From Bacteroidales bacterium (GTDB taxonomy: Bacteria; Bacteroidota; Bacteroidia; Bacteroidales; UBA7960): 12,634 nt of DNA. Of the stretch, positions 6,164 to 12,634 are shown piece by piece (positions within the stretch are counted from its first letter, which is position 1; each line of letters opens with the position of its first letter). The stretch is taken from contig SKNE01000227.1 of assembly GCA_007120675.1 (NCBI GenBank), positions 1 to 12,634 on the forward strand, in the 5' to 3' direction. The position numbers and the translations under genes were made by a program. The notes under the pieces were generated by a model. That model did not search any database. It was not told where the DNA came from and worked only from the letters and a program-made list of their open reading frames with translations.

Positions 6164-8002
6164 ATGCCTATGAATTGCTCAACGAAAACCATCTCTTTCC
6201 TTATCCTGTTGTTGATCTGCCTGCCTGTTGCGAAGGCCAATCCTGACAACACCAATGAGCGCCTGGCCGCCCAGTACCTGAGGGAGGGACAGTATGAGCA
6301 GGCTTTATCCCTTTACCAGGAGCTGTTCGCAGAAAACCCCACTCCCGTCATCTATAACAACTACCTGGAAACGCTATTTGCCCTGGAGCAGTTCAGGCAA
6401 GCCGAAAGGGTAGTGAATGCCCGCATTGAAGCACACCCTGAACGCGTCGCCTACAGGGTTGACCTGGCCTGGGTTCATCACCGGGCCGACAACCAACGGC
6501 GCGCCAGGCGGATGATGGACGACCTCATTGCCACACTGCCGGCGGCATACCAGGAGGTGGTGGACCTGGCCGTGGCCTTTGACCGCCGCGGCTTCACCGA
6601 CCGGGCCCTGGAAACCTACCAGCATGGCCGTCAAATGCTGGGCGACCGCCATCCCCTGCACCTTCGCATCGCCCCCATCCACGAAAGGCAAGGGCGGTTC
6701 ACGGCCATGATGGAAGAATACATTGATTACCTGGACGAGCAGCACGATGACGCGGAAAGGGTAAGGGGCCTGCTGCAGGATGCCATCAGCAACGACCCCG
6801 GATTTGAACGCAACGATGCCCTGCGCACTGTCCTGCTCCGCCGCACGCAAGCCAGTCCCGACAACGTCCTCTATTCGGAAATGCTGCTATGGCTCTCCAT
6901 TCAGCAGCAGGACTTCCGGATGGCTTTTATGCAGGCCAGGGCACTGGACAGGAGGCTCCAGCAAGGTGGCAAGCCGGTGCTGGAGGTGGCGGGACTGAGT
7001 ACCAGCAACCAGGACTACACCATCGCTGCCCAGGCCTATCAATACCTCCTTGACATGGGTGAGGACGGCGCGCACTACCTGGAAGCCCTTGTGGGTTATC
7101 TGAACGTCCGCTTCCTCTCTGTGGTGAGCGACTATGTATACGAAACGGAGCAGCTGCTTGAGATAGAACAGGAATACAAGGAAGCCCTCCACCGCCTGGG
7201 GGTCAATTCCCGGACCGTGCAGCTGGTGAGGAACCTTGCCAACCTGCAGGCCTTTCACCTGGACAATACCGGCGGAGCCATCGACCTGCTGCAGTCCACC
7301 CTCGACCTGCCCAACATTTCCAACAGGGTGAAGGGGGAATGCCGCATCGAGCTGGCCGACATCTTATTGCTCACAGGTGAAGTTTGGGATGCCACCCTTT
7401 TGTATTCGCAGGTGGACCGTATGTTCAGGGACGATCCCCTGGCCCACGAGGCCAAGTACAAAAACGCCAGGCTGACCTATTTCATCGGGGAGTTCGATTG
7501 GGCCAAGGCACAGCTGGATGTCCTGAAGGCCGGCACGTCGCGCCTGATCGCCAATGATGCCATGAGGCTGTCGCTGAGGATACAGGATAACGTGGGCATG
7601 GATGGCCATACGGAGCCCCTGCTCATGTTCGCGCGGGCCGAACAGCGCATTTTCATGAATCACCTGCAGGAGGCCATGCAAACCCTCGACTCCATCAATG
7701 TGCGTTTCCCGAACCACCAGATCAGCGACGACGTGCTCTTTGCGCGTTCAGAGATCATGCGTCAAAAGGGTGAGTATGCAGCGGCTGACAGCCTGCTGGC
7801 CGAAATTGTCGAGCAATACCCCATGGGCCTGCTGGCAGATGAAGCGTTGATGCAAAGGGCCCGCCTGCATGAGGAGCTGTTTGAAAAGACGGATAAGGCC
7901 ATGGCACTCTACCAGCAGCTGATAGTGGACTACCCGGCCAGTGTCCACACCATCCATGCCCGGAACCGCTTCAGGGCACTCCGCGGCGACATGGTTAATT
8001 AA
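6164..8002 (+). CDS. Exported TPR-repeat protein of unknown function
   Basis: 612 residues. The N-terminus is a signal peptide: a short polar start, a hydrophobic core at about 10-22 and a likely signal peptidase I site after AKA (23-25). A cysteine lies in the core (C19) but the residue before it is Ile, so a lipoprotein is unlikely. The rest is helical with repeated tetratricopeptide-like units: about 33-60 (AAQYLREGQYEQALSLYQEL), 64-92, 97-125 and 132-160 in the N-terminal half, and units near 391-424, 430-455, 523-552 and 560-592 in the C-terminal half. TPR solenoids are protein-binding scaffolds, and periplasmic ones often serve envelope assembly, but no partner is indicated. ATG 6164 and ATG 6170 are both possible starts. 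It lies 60 bases after serS without a visible terminator or promoter, and its stop codon touches the rsmA start. I recognise no named family. Confidence 0.9.
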   Translation: MPMNCSTKTISFLILLLICLPVAKANPDNTNERLAAQYLREGQYEQALSLYQELFAENPTPVIYNNYLETLFALEQFRQAERVVNARIEAHPERVAYRVDLAWVHHRADNQRRARRMMDDLIATLPAAYQEVVDLAVAFDRRGFTDRALETYQHGRQMLGDRHPLHLRIAPIHERQGRFTAMMEEYIDYLDEQHDDAERVRGLLQDAISNDPGFERNDALRTVLLRRTQASPDNVLYSEMLLWLSIQQQDFRMAFMQARALDRRLQQGGKPVLEVAGLSTSNQDYTIAAQAYQYLLDMGEDGAHYLEALVGYLNVRFLSVVSDYVYETEQLLEIEQEYKEALHRLGVNSRTVQLVRNLANLQAFHLDNTGGAIDLLQSTLDLPNISNRVKGECRIELADILLLTGEVWDATLLYSQVDRMFRDDPLAHEAKYKNARLTYFIGEFDWAKAQLDVLKAGTSRLIANDAMRLSLRIQDNVGMDGHTEPLLMFARAEQRIFMNHLQEAMQTLDSINVRFPNHQISDDVLFARSEIMRQKGEYAAADSLLAEIVEQYPMGLLADEALMQRARLHEELFEKTDKAMALYQQLIVDYPASVHTIHARNRFRALRGDMVN

Positions 8003-8845
8003 ATGGTCACAAGATCAACCAAAAGCCATCGCGTGTCCCAGTACGTCAAACCCAAGAAAGCACTTGGCCAGCATTTCCTGACCGACCCCAACATTGCGCG
8101 GAAAATCGTCTCCTGTCTGAGCGGACATGGAGGCTATTCCAGGATACTGGAGGTGGGTCCCGGGACGGGCATATTGAGCCGGTTCCTGGCAGACAAGGAC
8201 AAGCCACTTTGGTATGGCATCGATGTGGACATTGAATCCATAAACCACCTGGTGGAGCGCTTTCCTGCTGCCAGCGACAGGATCATCCACGGCGATTTCC
8301 TGGACTTTGACTTACCCTCGGTCATGGGAGATGACAGCACCGCCATCATTGGCAACTTCCCCTACAACATCTCATCACAGATCCTTTTCAGGATTTTGTC
8401 CCTCAAAGAGTTTGTTCCCGAGGTGGTGGGCATGTTCCAGAAAGAGGTGGCGCAACGCATCGCCGCCCCGCCGGGAAATAAAACATACGGCATCCTCAGT
8501 GTGCTGACACAGGCCTTTTACCATGTGAAGATCCTGTTTCATGTGGAGGCCCACGTGTTCCACCCACCCCCCAAGGTGCAGTCCAGTGTCCTCCACATGC
8601 GTATCAAGGATGCTTACAGGCTTCCCTGCGATGAAAGCCTTTTTTTCCGCCTGGTCAAAACCGCTTTCAACCAACGGCGTAAAACCTTGCGCAACTCGCT
8701 CAGGTCACTGGATATCGCCTGGGAGCAACTGCCGGCAGGACTAGCCCGGGAACGTCCTGAAAAACTTGGATTTCAGGAATTTGTTCATATTGCCCTGCAA
8801 ACCAGTCCCCATGCCCCGCCAAAGCCCCCGGCACCTGGTGAATAA
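8003..8845 (+). CDS. rsmA: 16S rRNA (adenine1518-N6/adenine1519-N6)-dimethyltransferase
   Basis: 280 residues; the RsmA/KsgA enzyme uses S-adenosylmethionine to dimethylate two adjacent adenines near the 3' end of 16S rRNA, a late step in 30S maturation. Seen here: KKALGQHFLTD (18-28), SAM motif I EVGPGTGILS (50-59), an acidic ribose-binding region YGIDVD (71-76), motif IV NFPYNIS (118-124), FHPPPKVQSSVL (186-197) and the C-terminal helix FNQRRKTLRNSLRSL (222-236). It has about ten more N-terminal residues than many relatives and a short Pro-rich tail. The only ATG is at 8003, directly after the TAA of the TPR gene (TAAATG), so translation is probably coupled to that gene. No convincing terminator follows. 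Confidence 0.97.
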   Translation: MVTRSTKSHRVSQYVKPKKALGQHFLTDPNIARKIVSCLSGHGGYSRILEVGPGTGILSRFLADKDKPLWYGIDVDIESINHLVERFPAASDRIIHGDFLDFDLPSVMGDDSTAIIGNFPYNISSQILFRILSLKEFVPEVVGMFQKEVAQRIAAPPGNKTYGILSVLTQAFYHVKILFHVEAHVFHPPPKVQSSVLHMRIKDAYRLPCDESLFFRLVKTAFNQRRKTLRNSLRSLDIAWEQLPAGLARERPEKLGFQEFVHIALQTSPHAPPKPPAPGE

Positions 8846-8881
8846 CCCCCACGGCACCGGGCAGGTGAAATAAATTTCATG

Positions 8882-8889
8882 TAAATTTG
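8882..8889 (+). promoter_or_regulatory. -7 box upstream of the pseudophosphatase-LysM gene (TAAATTTG)
   Basis: TAAATTTG fits TAnnTTTG and lies in the short space after rsmA. A start near 8896 would give a leader of about 20 bases before ATG 8916, with GGGGAG at 8903-8908 as a ribosome binding site. No -33 TTG is seen at the normal distance. Confidence 0.5.
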
Positions 8890-8915
8890 CCGGATTGAGT
8901 CAGGGGAGCGTTCAC

Positions 8916-10244
8916 ATGGAAACAAAAAAGTTCAGCACGTTTGAATACGGAGGCAGCTACCTCCCGGCCGGGCAGGAAAGCCGGGAGCTTCATATTCAGC
9001 AGGCCTTTGACAGTCCATACGGCCATGCCATTGTGCTGGCCTCGGCCCTGGATAAGCATGAAGGGGAGCTTGCAGCAGATATCATCGAGCGCATCAATTA
9101 TTACCTGCACAATGAAAGGGAGGATGATCCCGCCGAGGTCTGCCGTAACGCCCTGATCTACACGAGCGGTTACCTCTACCAGCAACAAAAAAGGGACGGT
9201 GTGTCCAGCCACGCAAAACTGGGTTGTCTTTGCGCCATCGTGCGTAACGACCAGGTCTATTACGGCGCACTGGGCCAGGCCTGCCTGTGGATCAAGACGG
9301 ACAGGACATGGCGACCCCTGCTGACGCTGGCCGCTACGGCAGCGTCAGCTGACAAGGAACAACCGGACCAGGCGCCCGCCTCCGGCCATTTCCTGGGCTC
9401 CGGCATCCTGGCTGAGCCAGTTTGCTCCTCCAGGGCTTTTCAACCAGTGGCCGGCGACATGGTCTTGCTGGGCAGCGGTCCCGTTTGCCAGGTGGCCGGA
9501 CACAAAAGCACCCGGCAAATCCTTGGCGACAATATGCCCCTGCAAACCAAGGTATCCAGGGTGCTGCGCCAGGTCAGCGACGTGGGGGAAGGGGCCACGG
9601 CAGCTGTCTCCATCCTGCATTTCTATCAAAGCACCAACGCAACGCGCGCCATTCCCGTTCCCATCATCCGGGCGCAGGAAGAGCAAGGCCCTCACACCAA
9701 AGAGATGTCAGCCAAAAAGAAAAAAACAAAACATAACGCTCGCAAGGGGGGTGTCAAAAGCTGGATGAAGAACCTGTTCAGCCTCCTGGTATTGATTGCC
9801 GTCGGATACATGGTATATGACCTGTTCATTTACGACCCACGGCCACCGATGGCGCTGCCGCCGGCATCCGAACTGCCGGATCCGGACCTCACGGTGGATG
9901 TGGAAGATACCCCCTTAAGCGATGCGGGGCCACCCGCTGAGCTTCCCGACGACATCCCTTACAGGGTCAGAAGTGGTGACACATGGAGTCGCATATACCT
10001 GCAGTTTGGTGTATGCTCCTGGTTCATACGAAACCATCCCCCCAACGTCAGGCGTTTGGGCAGCAGGGCGGGACTAATGGCTGACGTCACCCTGATGATC
10101 CCTGTCCGGTACAGCAGCAACCCCGACTACAATCCCTATTATTATACCGAGTTTACGACGGACAAGGTGGGAAGCAACTGCCAGAATGTGAATGAAGCAT
10201 TCCGCGATGCCTTTGAGGAAATGGTGGGTGCACAAAATCGCTGA
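8916..10244 (+). CDS. Membrane protein: degenerate PP2C-like domain, one TM helix, periplasmic LysM domain
   Basis: 442 residues from ATG 8916, which follows GGGGAG; an in-frame TTG at 8895 would sit at the predicted transcript start. Residues 1-237 follow the layout of PPM/PP2C phosphatases, but the metal-ligand positions are replaced. The region that normally reads VADGMGGH..GE.AS is LASALDKHEGELAAD (41-55). The usual GDSR is GQAC (120-123), the usual SDG is GSGP (186-189), and the usual DN before the last strand is EGA (225-227). This suggests a non-catalytic fold. A basic stretch (267-283) precedes one membrane helix (about 284-306), placing the N-terminus in the cytoplasm. A Pro/Asp-rich linker (307-347) leads to a LysM domain, YRVRSGDTWSRIYLQFGV to TLMIP (349-396), which would bind peptidoglycan-type glycans. 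The next gene starts 3 bases later. The LysM call is firm; the PP2C-like call is by motif alignment only. Confidence 0.82.
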   Translation: METKKFSTFEYGGSYLPAGQESRELHIQQAFDSPYGHAIVLASALDKHEGELAADIIERINYYLHNEREDDPAEVCRNALIYTSGYLYQQQKRDGVSSHAKLGCLCAIVRNDQVYYGALGQACLWIKTDRTWRPLLTLAATAASADKEQPDQAPASGHFLGSGILAEPVCSSRAFQPVAGDMVLLGSGPVCQVAGHKSTRQILGDNMPLQTKVSRVLRQVSDVGEGATAAVSILHFYQSTNATRAIPVPIIRAQEEQGPHTKEMSAKKKKTKHNARKGGVKSWMKNLFSLLVLIAVGYMVYDLFIYDPRPPMALPPASELPDPDLTVDVEDTPLSDAGPPAELPDDIPYRVRSGDTWSRIYLQFGVCSWFIRNHPPNVRRLGSRAGLMADVTLMIPVRYSSNPDYNPYYYTEFTTDKVGSNCQNVNEAFRDAFEEMVGAQNR

Positions 10245-10247
10245 TGG

Positions 10248-11207
10248 ATGGAAAAGCGCGGCAAGGTGCTCTTTCTTGACACCGCACACCCTTCCCTGCA
10301 GGAGGGACTGGAAAGCATGGGTTACGACTGTGTGATCGACCAGGATATCAGTCCGGATGGACTGGCAGCCTGTATCGATGATTTCAGCGGGATCATTGTA
10401 CGCAGCCGTTTCAGGATCGACAGGGAGATCCTTTCCAATGCCCGGCACCTGCGTTTTATTGGCAGGATAGGCAGCGGCATGGAAAACATCGATGCAGGGT
10501 ATGCGCGCAGCCGGGGCATCGCCTGCCTGAACTCACCCGAGGGTAACCGCCAGGCCGTGGGCGAGCATGCCGTGGGGATGTTGCTGGCGCTGCTGAACAA
10601 AATCTGCCTGGCCAACCAGGAAGTCCGCCAGGGCCTCTGGGCCAGGGAGAAAAACAGGGGACTGGAACTGCGGGGCAGGACCATTGGAATTGTGGGGTAC
10701 GGTAATACTGGAAGTGCTTTTGCAGGTTGCCTCAGTGGCTTTGGCATGGAGGTGCTGGCTTACGATAAATACAAGAAAGGCTTTGGCGGGACTGGCGTCA
10801 GGGAATCATCCATGGAGGAGATCCGTGAACGGGCCGATGTGCTCAGCCTGCACGTTCCCTATAACCAGGAGACCCACTACCTGGTGGACAGGGACTACCT
10901 GGAGGCGTTCAGGAAAAGCATCTTTGTGGTGAACACTGCACGGGGAAAGGTGATCAACACCTCCCACCTGCTCGATGCCCTGGAGGGTGGCAAGGTGCTG
11001 GGGGCGGCCCTTGACGTGCTGGAATACGAAGCCCCATCCTATGAACAAATCAACCAGGACGCCTTGCCAGATGATTTTCTGCGGCTCATGAAGATGGACA
11101 ATGTGGTTCTGACCCCTCACGTGGCCGGGTGGACGCACGAATCCCTGGTGTTGCTGGCCACTGTGCTGCTGGACAAGATCAGGGCCCTTGACACCCCCCG
11201 GGTTTAA
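10248..11207 (+). CDS. D-isomer 2-hydroxyacid dehydrogenase, phosphoglycerate dehydrogenase-like
   Basis: 319 residues, an NAD-dependent dehydrogenase of the SerA/2-hydroxyacid family without a C-terminal ACT domain. Seen: GRIGSGMENID (72-82), NSPEGNRQAVGEHAVGMLLAL (95-115), the Rossmann motif GIVGYGNTG (147-155), and the catalytic set Arg232 (NTARGKV), Glu261 (DVLEYE) and His291 (TPHVAGWT). The Arg-to-Glu distance (29 residues) equals that in E. coli SerA (240 to 269), while Glu-to-His is 30 rather than 23, so there is a small insert near 262-284. The likely reaction is oxidation of 3-phosphoglycerate or a related 2-hydroxyacid; the exact substrate cannot be fixed. ATG 10248 is 3 bases after the previous stop, so the two genes are one transcript. 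Its stop overlaps that of the converging aspartokinase gene. Confidence 0.93.
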   Translation: MEKRGKVLFLDTAHPSLQEGLESMGYDCVIDQDISPDGLAACIDDFSGIIVRSRFRIDREILSNARHLRFIGRIGSGMENIDAGYARSRGIACLNSPEGNRQAVGEHAVGMLLALLNKICLANQEVRQGLWAREKNRGLELRGRTIGIVGYGNTGSAFAGCLSGFGMEVLAYDKYKKGFGGTGVRESSMEEIRERADVLSLHVPYNQETHYLVDRDYLEAFRKSIFVVNTARGKVINTSHLLDALEGGKVLGAALDVLEYEAPSYEQINQDALPDDFLRLMKMDNVVLTPHVAGWTHESLVLLATVLLDKIRALDTPRV

Positions 11208-12502
11208 CGGGCAGGCTGCACCACCATCTGCAGTGTGGTGCGGCTCTTCTGCTCCATCAAAACCTCTTTTCCCTTGAGCAGGTTGGCCAGGCAAGCCTTG
11301 TGGTAGTGCCTTACAGTGATCATTTCCAGGTTGGTGTTGTATTTCACGGTAAAGTTCTTCCTTAGATCACGCAACAAAGCCGGCGTCTTGATCTGGTCGT
11401 GATCGAAACAGGCGGAAAAGCTGATGGCAGAGTTCTGCATCAGGTTCATCCGAACCCCGTGCCTGGCAAAGTCTGCAAAAATCCGGGCAAGGTTTCTTTC
11501 GGCGATGAAACTGAAGTCGGTGGGAAAGATCGATACCAACACCTGCTTGAATTTAAAGATGTAGGAAGGTACCAGGTGGTCACTGGTGTCGTTGCCGTCG
11601 ATGAGCGAACCGGCCCTTGCAGGCTCTGTGAAGGACTTGACCCGCAAGGGGATGTTTCTGCTCAGCAGGGGTTTGAGCGTTTTGGGGTGAATGATGGTGG
11701 CGCCGTAGTAGGACAGCTCAATGGCCTCCTGGTAGCTGATATTCTCCAACAATATGCTATCGGCCATGATTTTCGGGTCTGCATTCAGCAAGCCCGGAAC
11801 GTCTTTCCATATCACCACCTCTTCGGCCCTGAGCGCGTAGGCCAGGATGGCCGCCGTGTAGTCTGAGCCTTCCCTGCCCAGTGTGGTGGTAAAGCCCTGT
11901 GGCGTTCCCCCTATGAAGCCCTGCGTGATCACCAGCGGCGGGGAGGACCCAGGGCCGGATGTCCGCCGCAGGTGTGGCATGAGCTGTTCGCGGATGCTTT
12001 GCTCTGTGACGATCCAGTCCACCCGGGCATCCCTGAAGTGGGCATCGGTAATGATGAGTTTCTGTGCAGCAAACAACTGGTTGGGCATCCCCTCCTCCTG
12101 AAGGAAAGCACTCAGAATCCGGGTCGAGGCCATTTCCCCGGTGGAGACAATGCGGTCGTACTCATAGTTGTAATTGTCGCCCGGGGCCTCGGTGATGTAA
12201 TAATAGAGTTGATAAAAAGACTGCTGGAGTGACTGGTACACCGGGTGACCCTTTGAGGGAAACAATGCTTCCACAATCCTGAAGTGCCTGTCCCTGATAT
12301 CATCGTAGATTCGCAGCATCTCCCCCTTGCTGCCCTCCATAAACGCCCTGCAAAGCGACTCAAGGGCGTTGGTGGTCTTATTCATGGCCGACAGCACCAG
12401 CACCAGCGGGCCCGTATCGTGGTGTTCCCTGATGATCCGGGCCACATTGCGCACAGAGGCAGCGTCCCTGACGGAAGCGCCGCCAAATTTAAATACCCTC
12501 AT
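11204..12502 (-). CDS. lysC: Aspartate kinase, monofunctional
   Basis: 432 residues. Catalyses ATP-dependent phosphorylation of aspartate, the first step toward lysine, diaminopimelate, threonine and methionine. The amino-acid kinase domain (about 1-300) shows KFGGASV (5-11), STGEMAST (120-127) with the substrate-binding Glu123, TTTLGREGSDYTAA (205-218), KDVPGLLNADPKI (233-245) and ATIIHPKTLKPL (268-279). The regulatory C-terminal part (about 314-432) looks like the tandem ACT region, starting FKFKQVLVSIFPTDFSF and GVRMNLMQNSAISFSACFD; in this family ACT domains give feedback inhibition by end-product amino acids. There is no homoserine dehydrogenase domain, so it is not the ThrA/MetL fusion. 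The start ATG 12502 lies about 27 bases downstream of a TACTTTTG box. No terminator is seen at its 3' end, so its transcript may run into the antisense of the dehydrogenase gene. Confidence 0.96.
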   Translation of the reverse strand: MRVFKFGGASVRDAASVRNVARIIREHHDTGPLVLVLSAMNKTTNALESLCRAFMEGSKGEMLRIYDDIRDRHFRIVEALFPSKGHPVYQSLQQSFYQLYYYITEAPGDNYNYEYDRIVSTGEMASTRILSAFLQEEGMPNQLFAAQKLIITDAHFRDARVDWIVTEQSIREQLMPHLRRTSGPGSSPPLVITQGFIGGTPQGFTTTLGREGSDYTAAILAYALRAEEVVIWKDVPGLLNADPKIMADSILLENISYQEAIELSYYGATIIHPKTLKPLLSRNIPLRVKSFTEPARAGSLIDGNDTSDHLVPSYIFKFKQVLVSIFPTDFSFIAERNLARIFADFARHGVRMNLMQNSAISFSACFDHDQIKTPALLRDLRKNFTVKYNTNLEMITVRHYHKACLANLLKGKEVLMEQKSRTTLQMVVQPAR

Positions 12503-12528
12503 CTCTTTTTGCCCTGTTTCCTTGTATA

Positions 12529-12536
12529 CAAAAGTA
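12529..12536 (-). promoter_or_regulatory. -7 box of the aspartokinase promoter (TACTTTTG)
   Basis: Read on the minus strand, TACTTTTG matches TAnnTTTG, with a predicted start near 12522 and a leader of about 20 bases. No TTG-type -33 element is present at 19-21 bases. No attenuator-like leader peptide fits in so short a leader. Confidence 0.55.
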
Positions 12537-12587
12537 GGGCTTTTTTATTCTTACCCGGGATGAGGGTACCGTGCAGCAATGCGGGCC

Positions 12588-12616
12588 AAAAAAAAACCCG
12601 GCGCGCAATGGCCGGG
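12588..12616 (-). terminator. Intrinsic terminator of a minus-strand gene beyond the right edge
   Basis: On the minus strand CCCGGC (12616-12611), an 8-base loop and GCCGGG (12602-12597) are followed at once by nine T (12596-12588). This is a strong rho-independent terminator. It would close a transcript that enters from outside the window, isolating lysC from it. Confidence 0.75.
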
Positions 12617-12634
12617 CAACTTAAAAAAAAGGAA

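Noticed and set aside
6190..6240. Lipoprotein signal with Cys19 in the TPR protein
   Set aside because: The residue before the cysteine is Ile rather than Gly/Ala/Ser, and a good signal peptidase I site (AKA) follows.
8832..8867. CACCTG/CAGGTG inverted repeat after rsmA as a terminator
   Set aside because: Only 6 bp with a 24-base loop and no T tract; not enough to call a terminator.
9711..9731. A-rich tract as a programmed -1 frameshift site
   Set aside because: The A7-C run is not in the X-XXY-YYZ phase for the gene, and the single frame already reads through to the membrane helix and LysM domain.

Overview
The window reads as a chromosomal, mostly housekeeping segment from a GC-rich member of the Bacteroidota, probably Bacteroidales-like. 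Three things point there. The order rplU-rpmA-serS is typical of that phylum. Several intergenic spaces carry the phylum's unusual -7 promoter box TAnnTTTG, two of them as the identical octamer TATCTTTG. The proteins also look Bacteroidota-like by memory (aspartokinase KFGGASV, SerS motif 3, RsmA start KPKKALGQHF). No mobile element, CRISPR array, tRNA or rRNA is visible, and no gene-free stretch exceeds about 160 bases.

Left part, minus strand (1-2580): a large SLC13-type anion permease with four RCK_C/TrkA-C regulatory domains in its central loop, followed 66 bases later by the N-terminus of a PLP-dependent D-cysteine desulfhydrase/ACC deaminase-like enzyme that runs off the left edge. The two are probably co-transcribed, which hints at sulfur-compound or organic-anion uptake. 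A 157-base divergent region (2581-2737) with two perfect inverted repeats and -7 boxes facing both ways separates them from a plus-strand EamA/DMT exporter.

Middle (3739-8845, plus): rplU-rpmA under a clear Bacteroidota promoter and closed by a strong intrinsic terminator, then serS, a secreted TPR-rich protein of unknown role, and rsmA, whose ATG directly follows the TPR gene's stop codon. The L27 protein carries an unusual Ala/Lys/Glu tail of about 115 residues.

Right part: a membrane protein that joins a PP2C-like domain lacking its metal-binding aspartates to a periplasmic LysM domain (8916-10244), then 3 bases later a 2-hydroxyacid dehydrogenase of the phosphoglycerate dehydrogenase type. 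A monofunctional aspartokinase converges on it from the minus strand, the two stop codons sharing one TTAA palindrome. The right edge holds the aspartokinase promoter and the intrinsic terminator of a minus-strand gene outside the window.

The least ordinary items are the pseudophosphatase-LysM protein, the tailed L27 and the structured divergent region at 2600-2690. I see no sign of a defence system or other dedicated accessory system.
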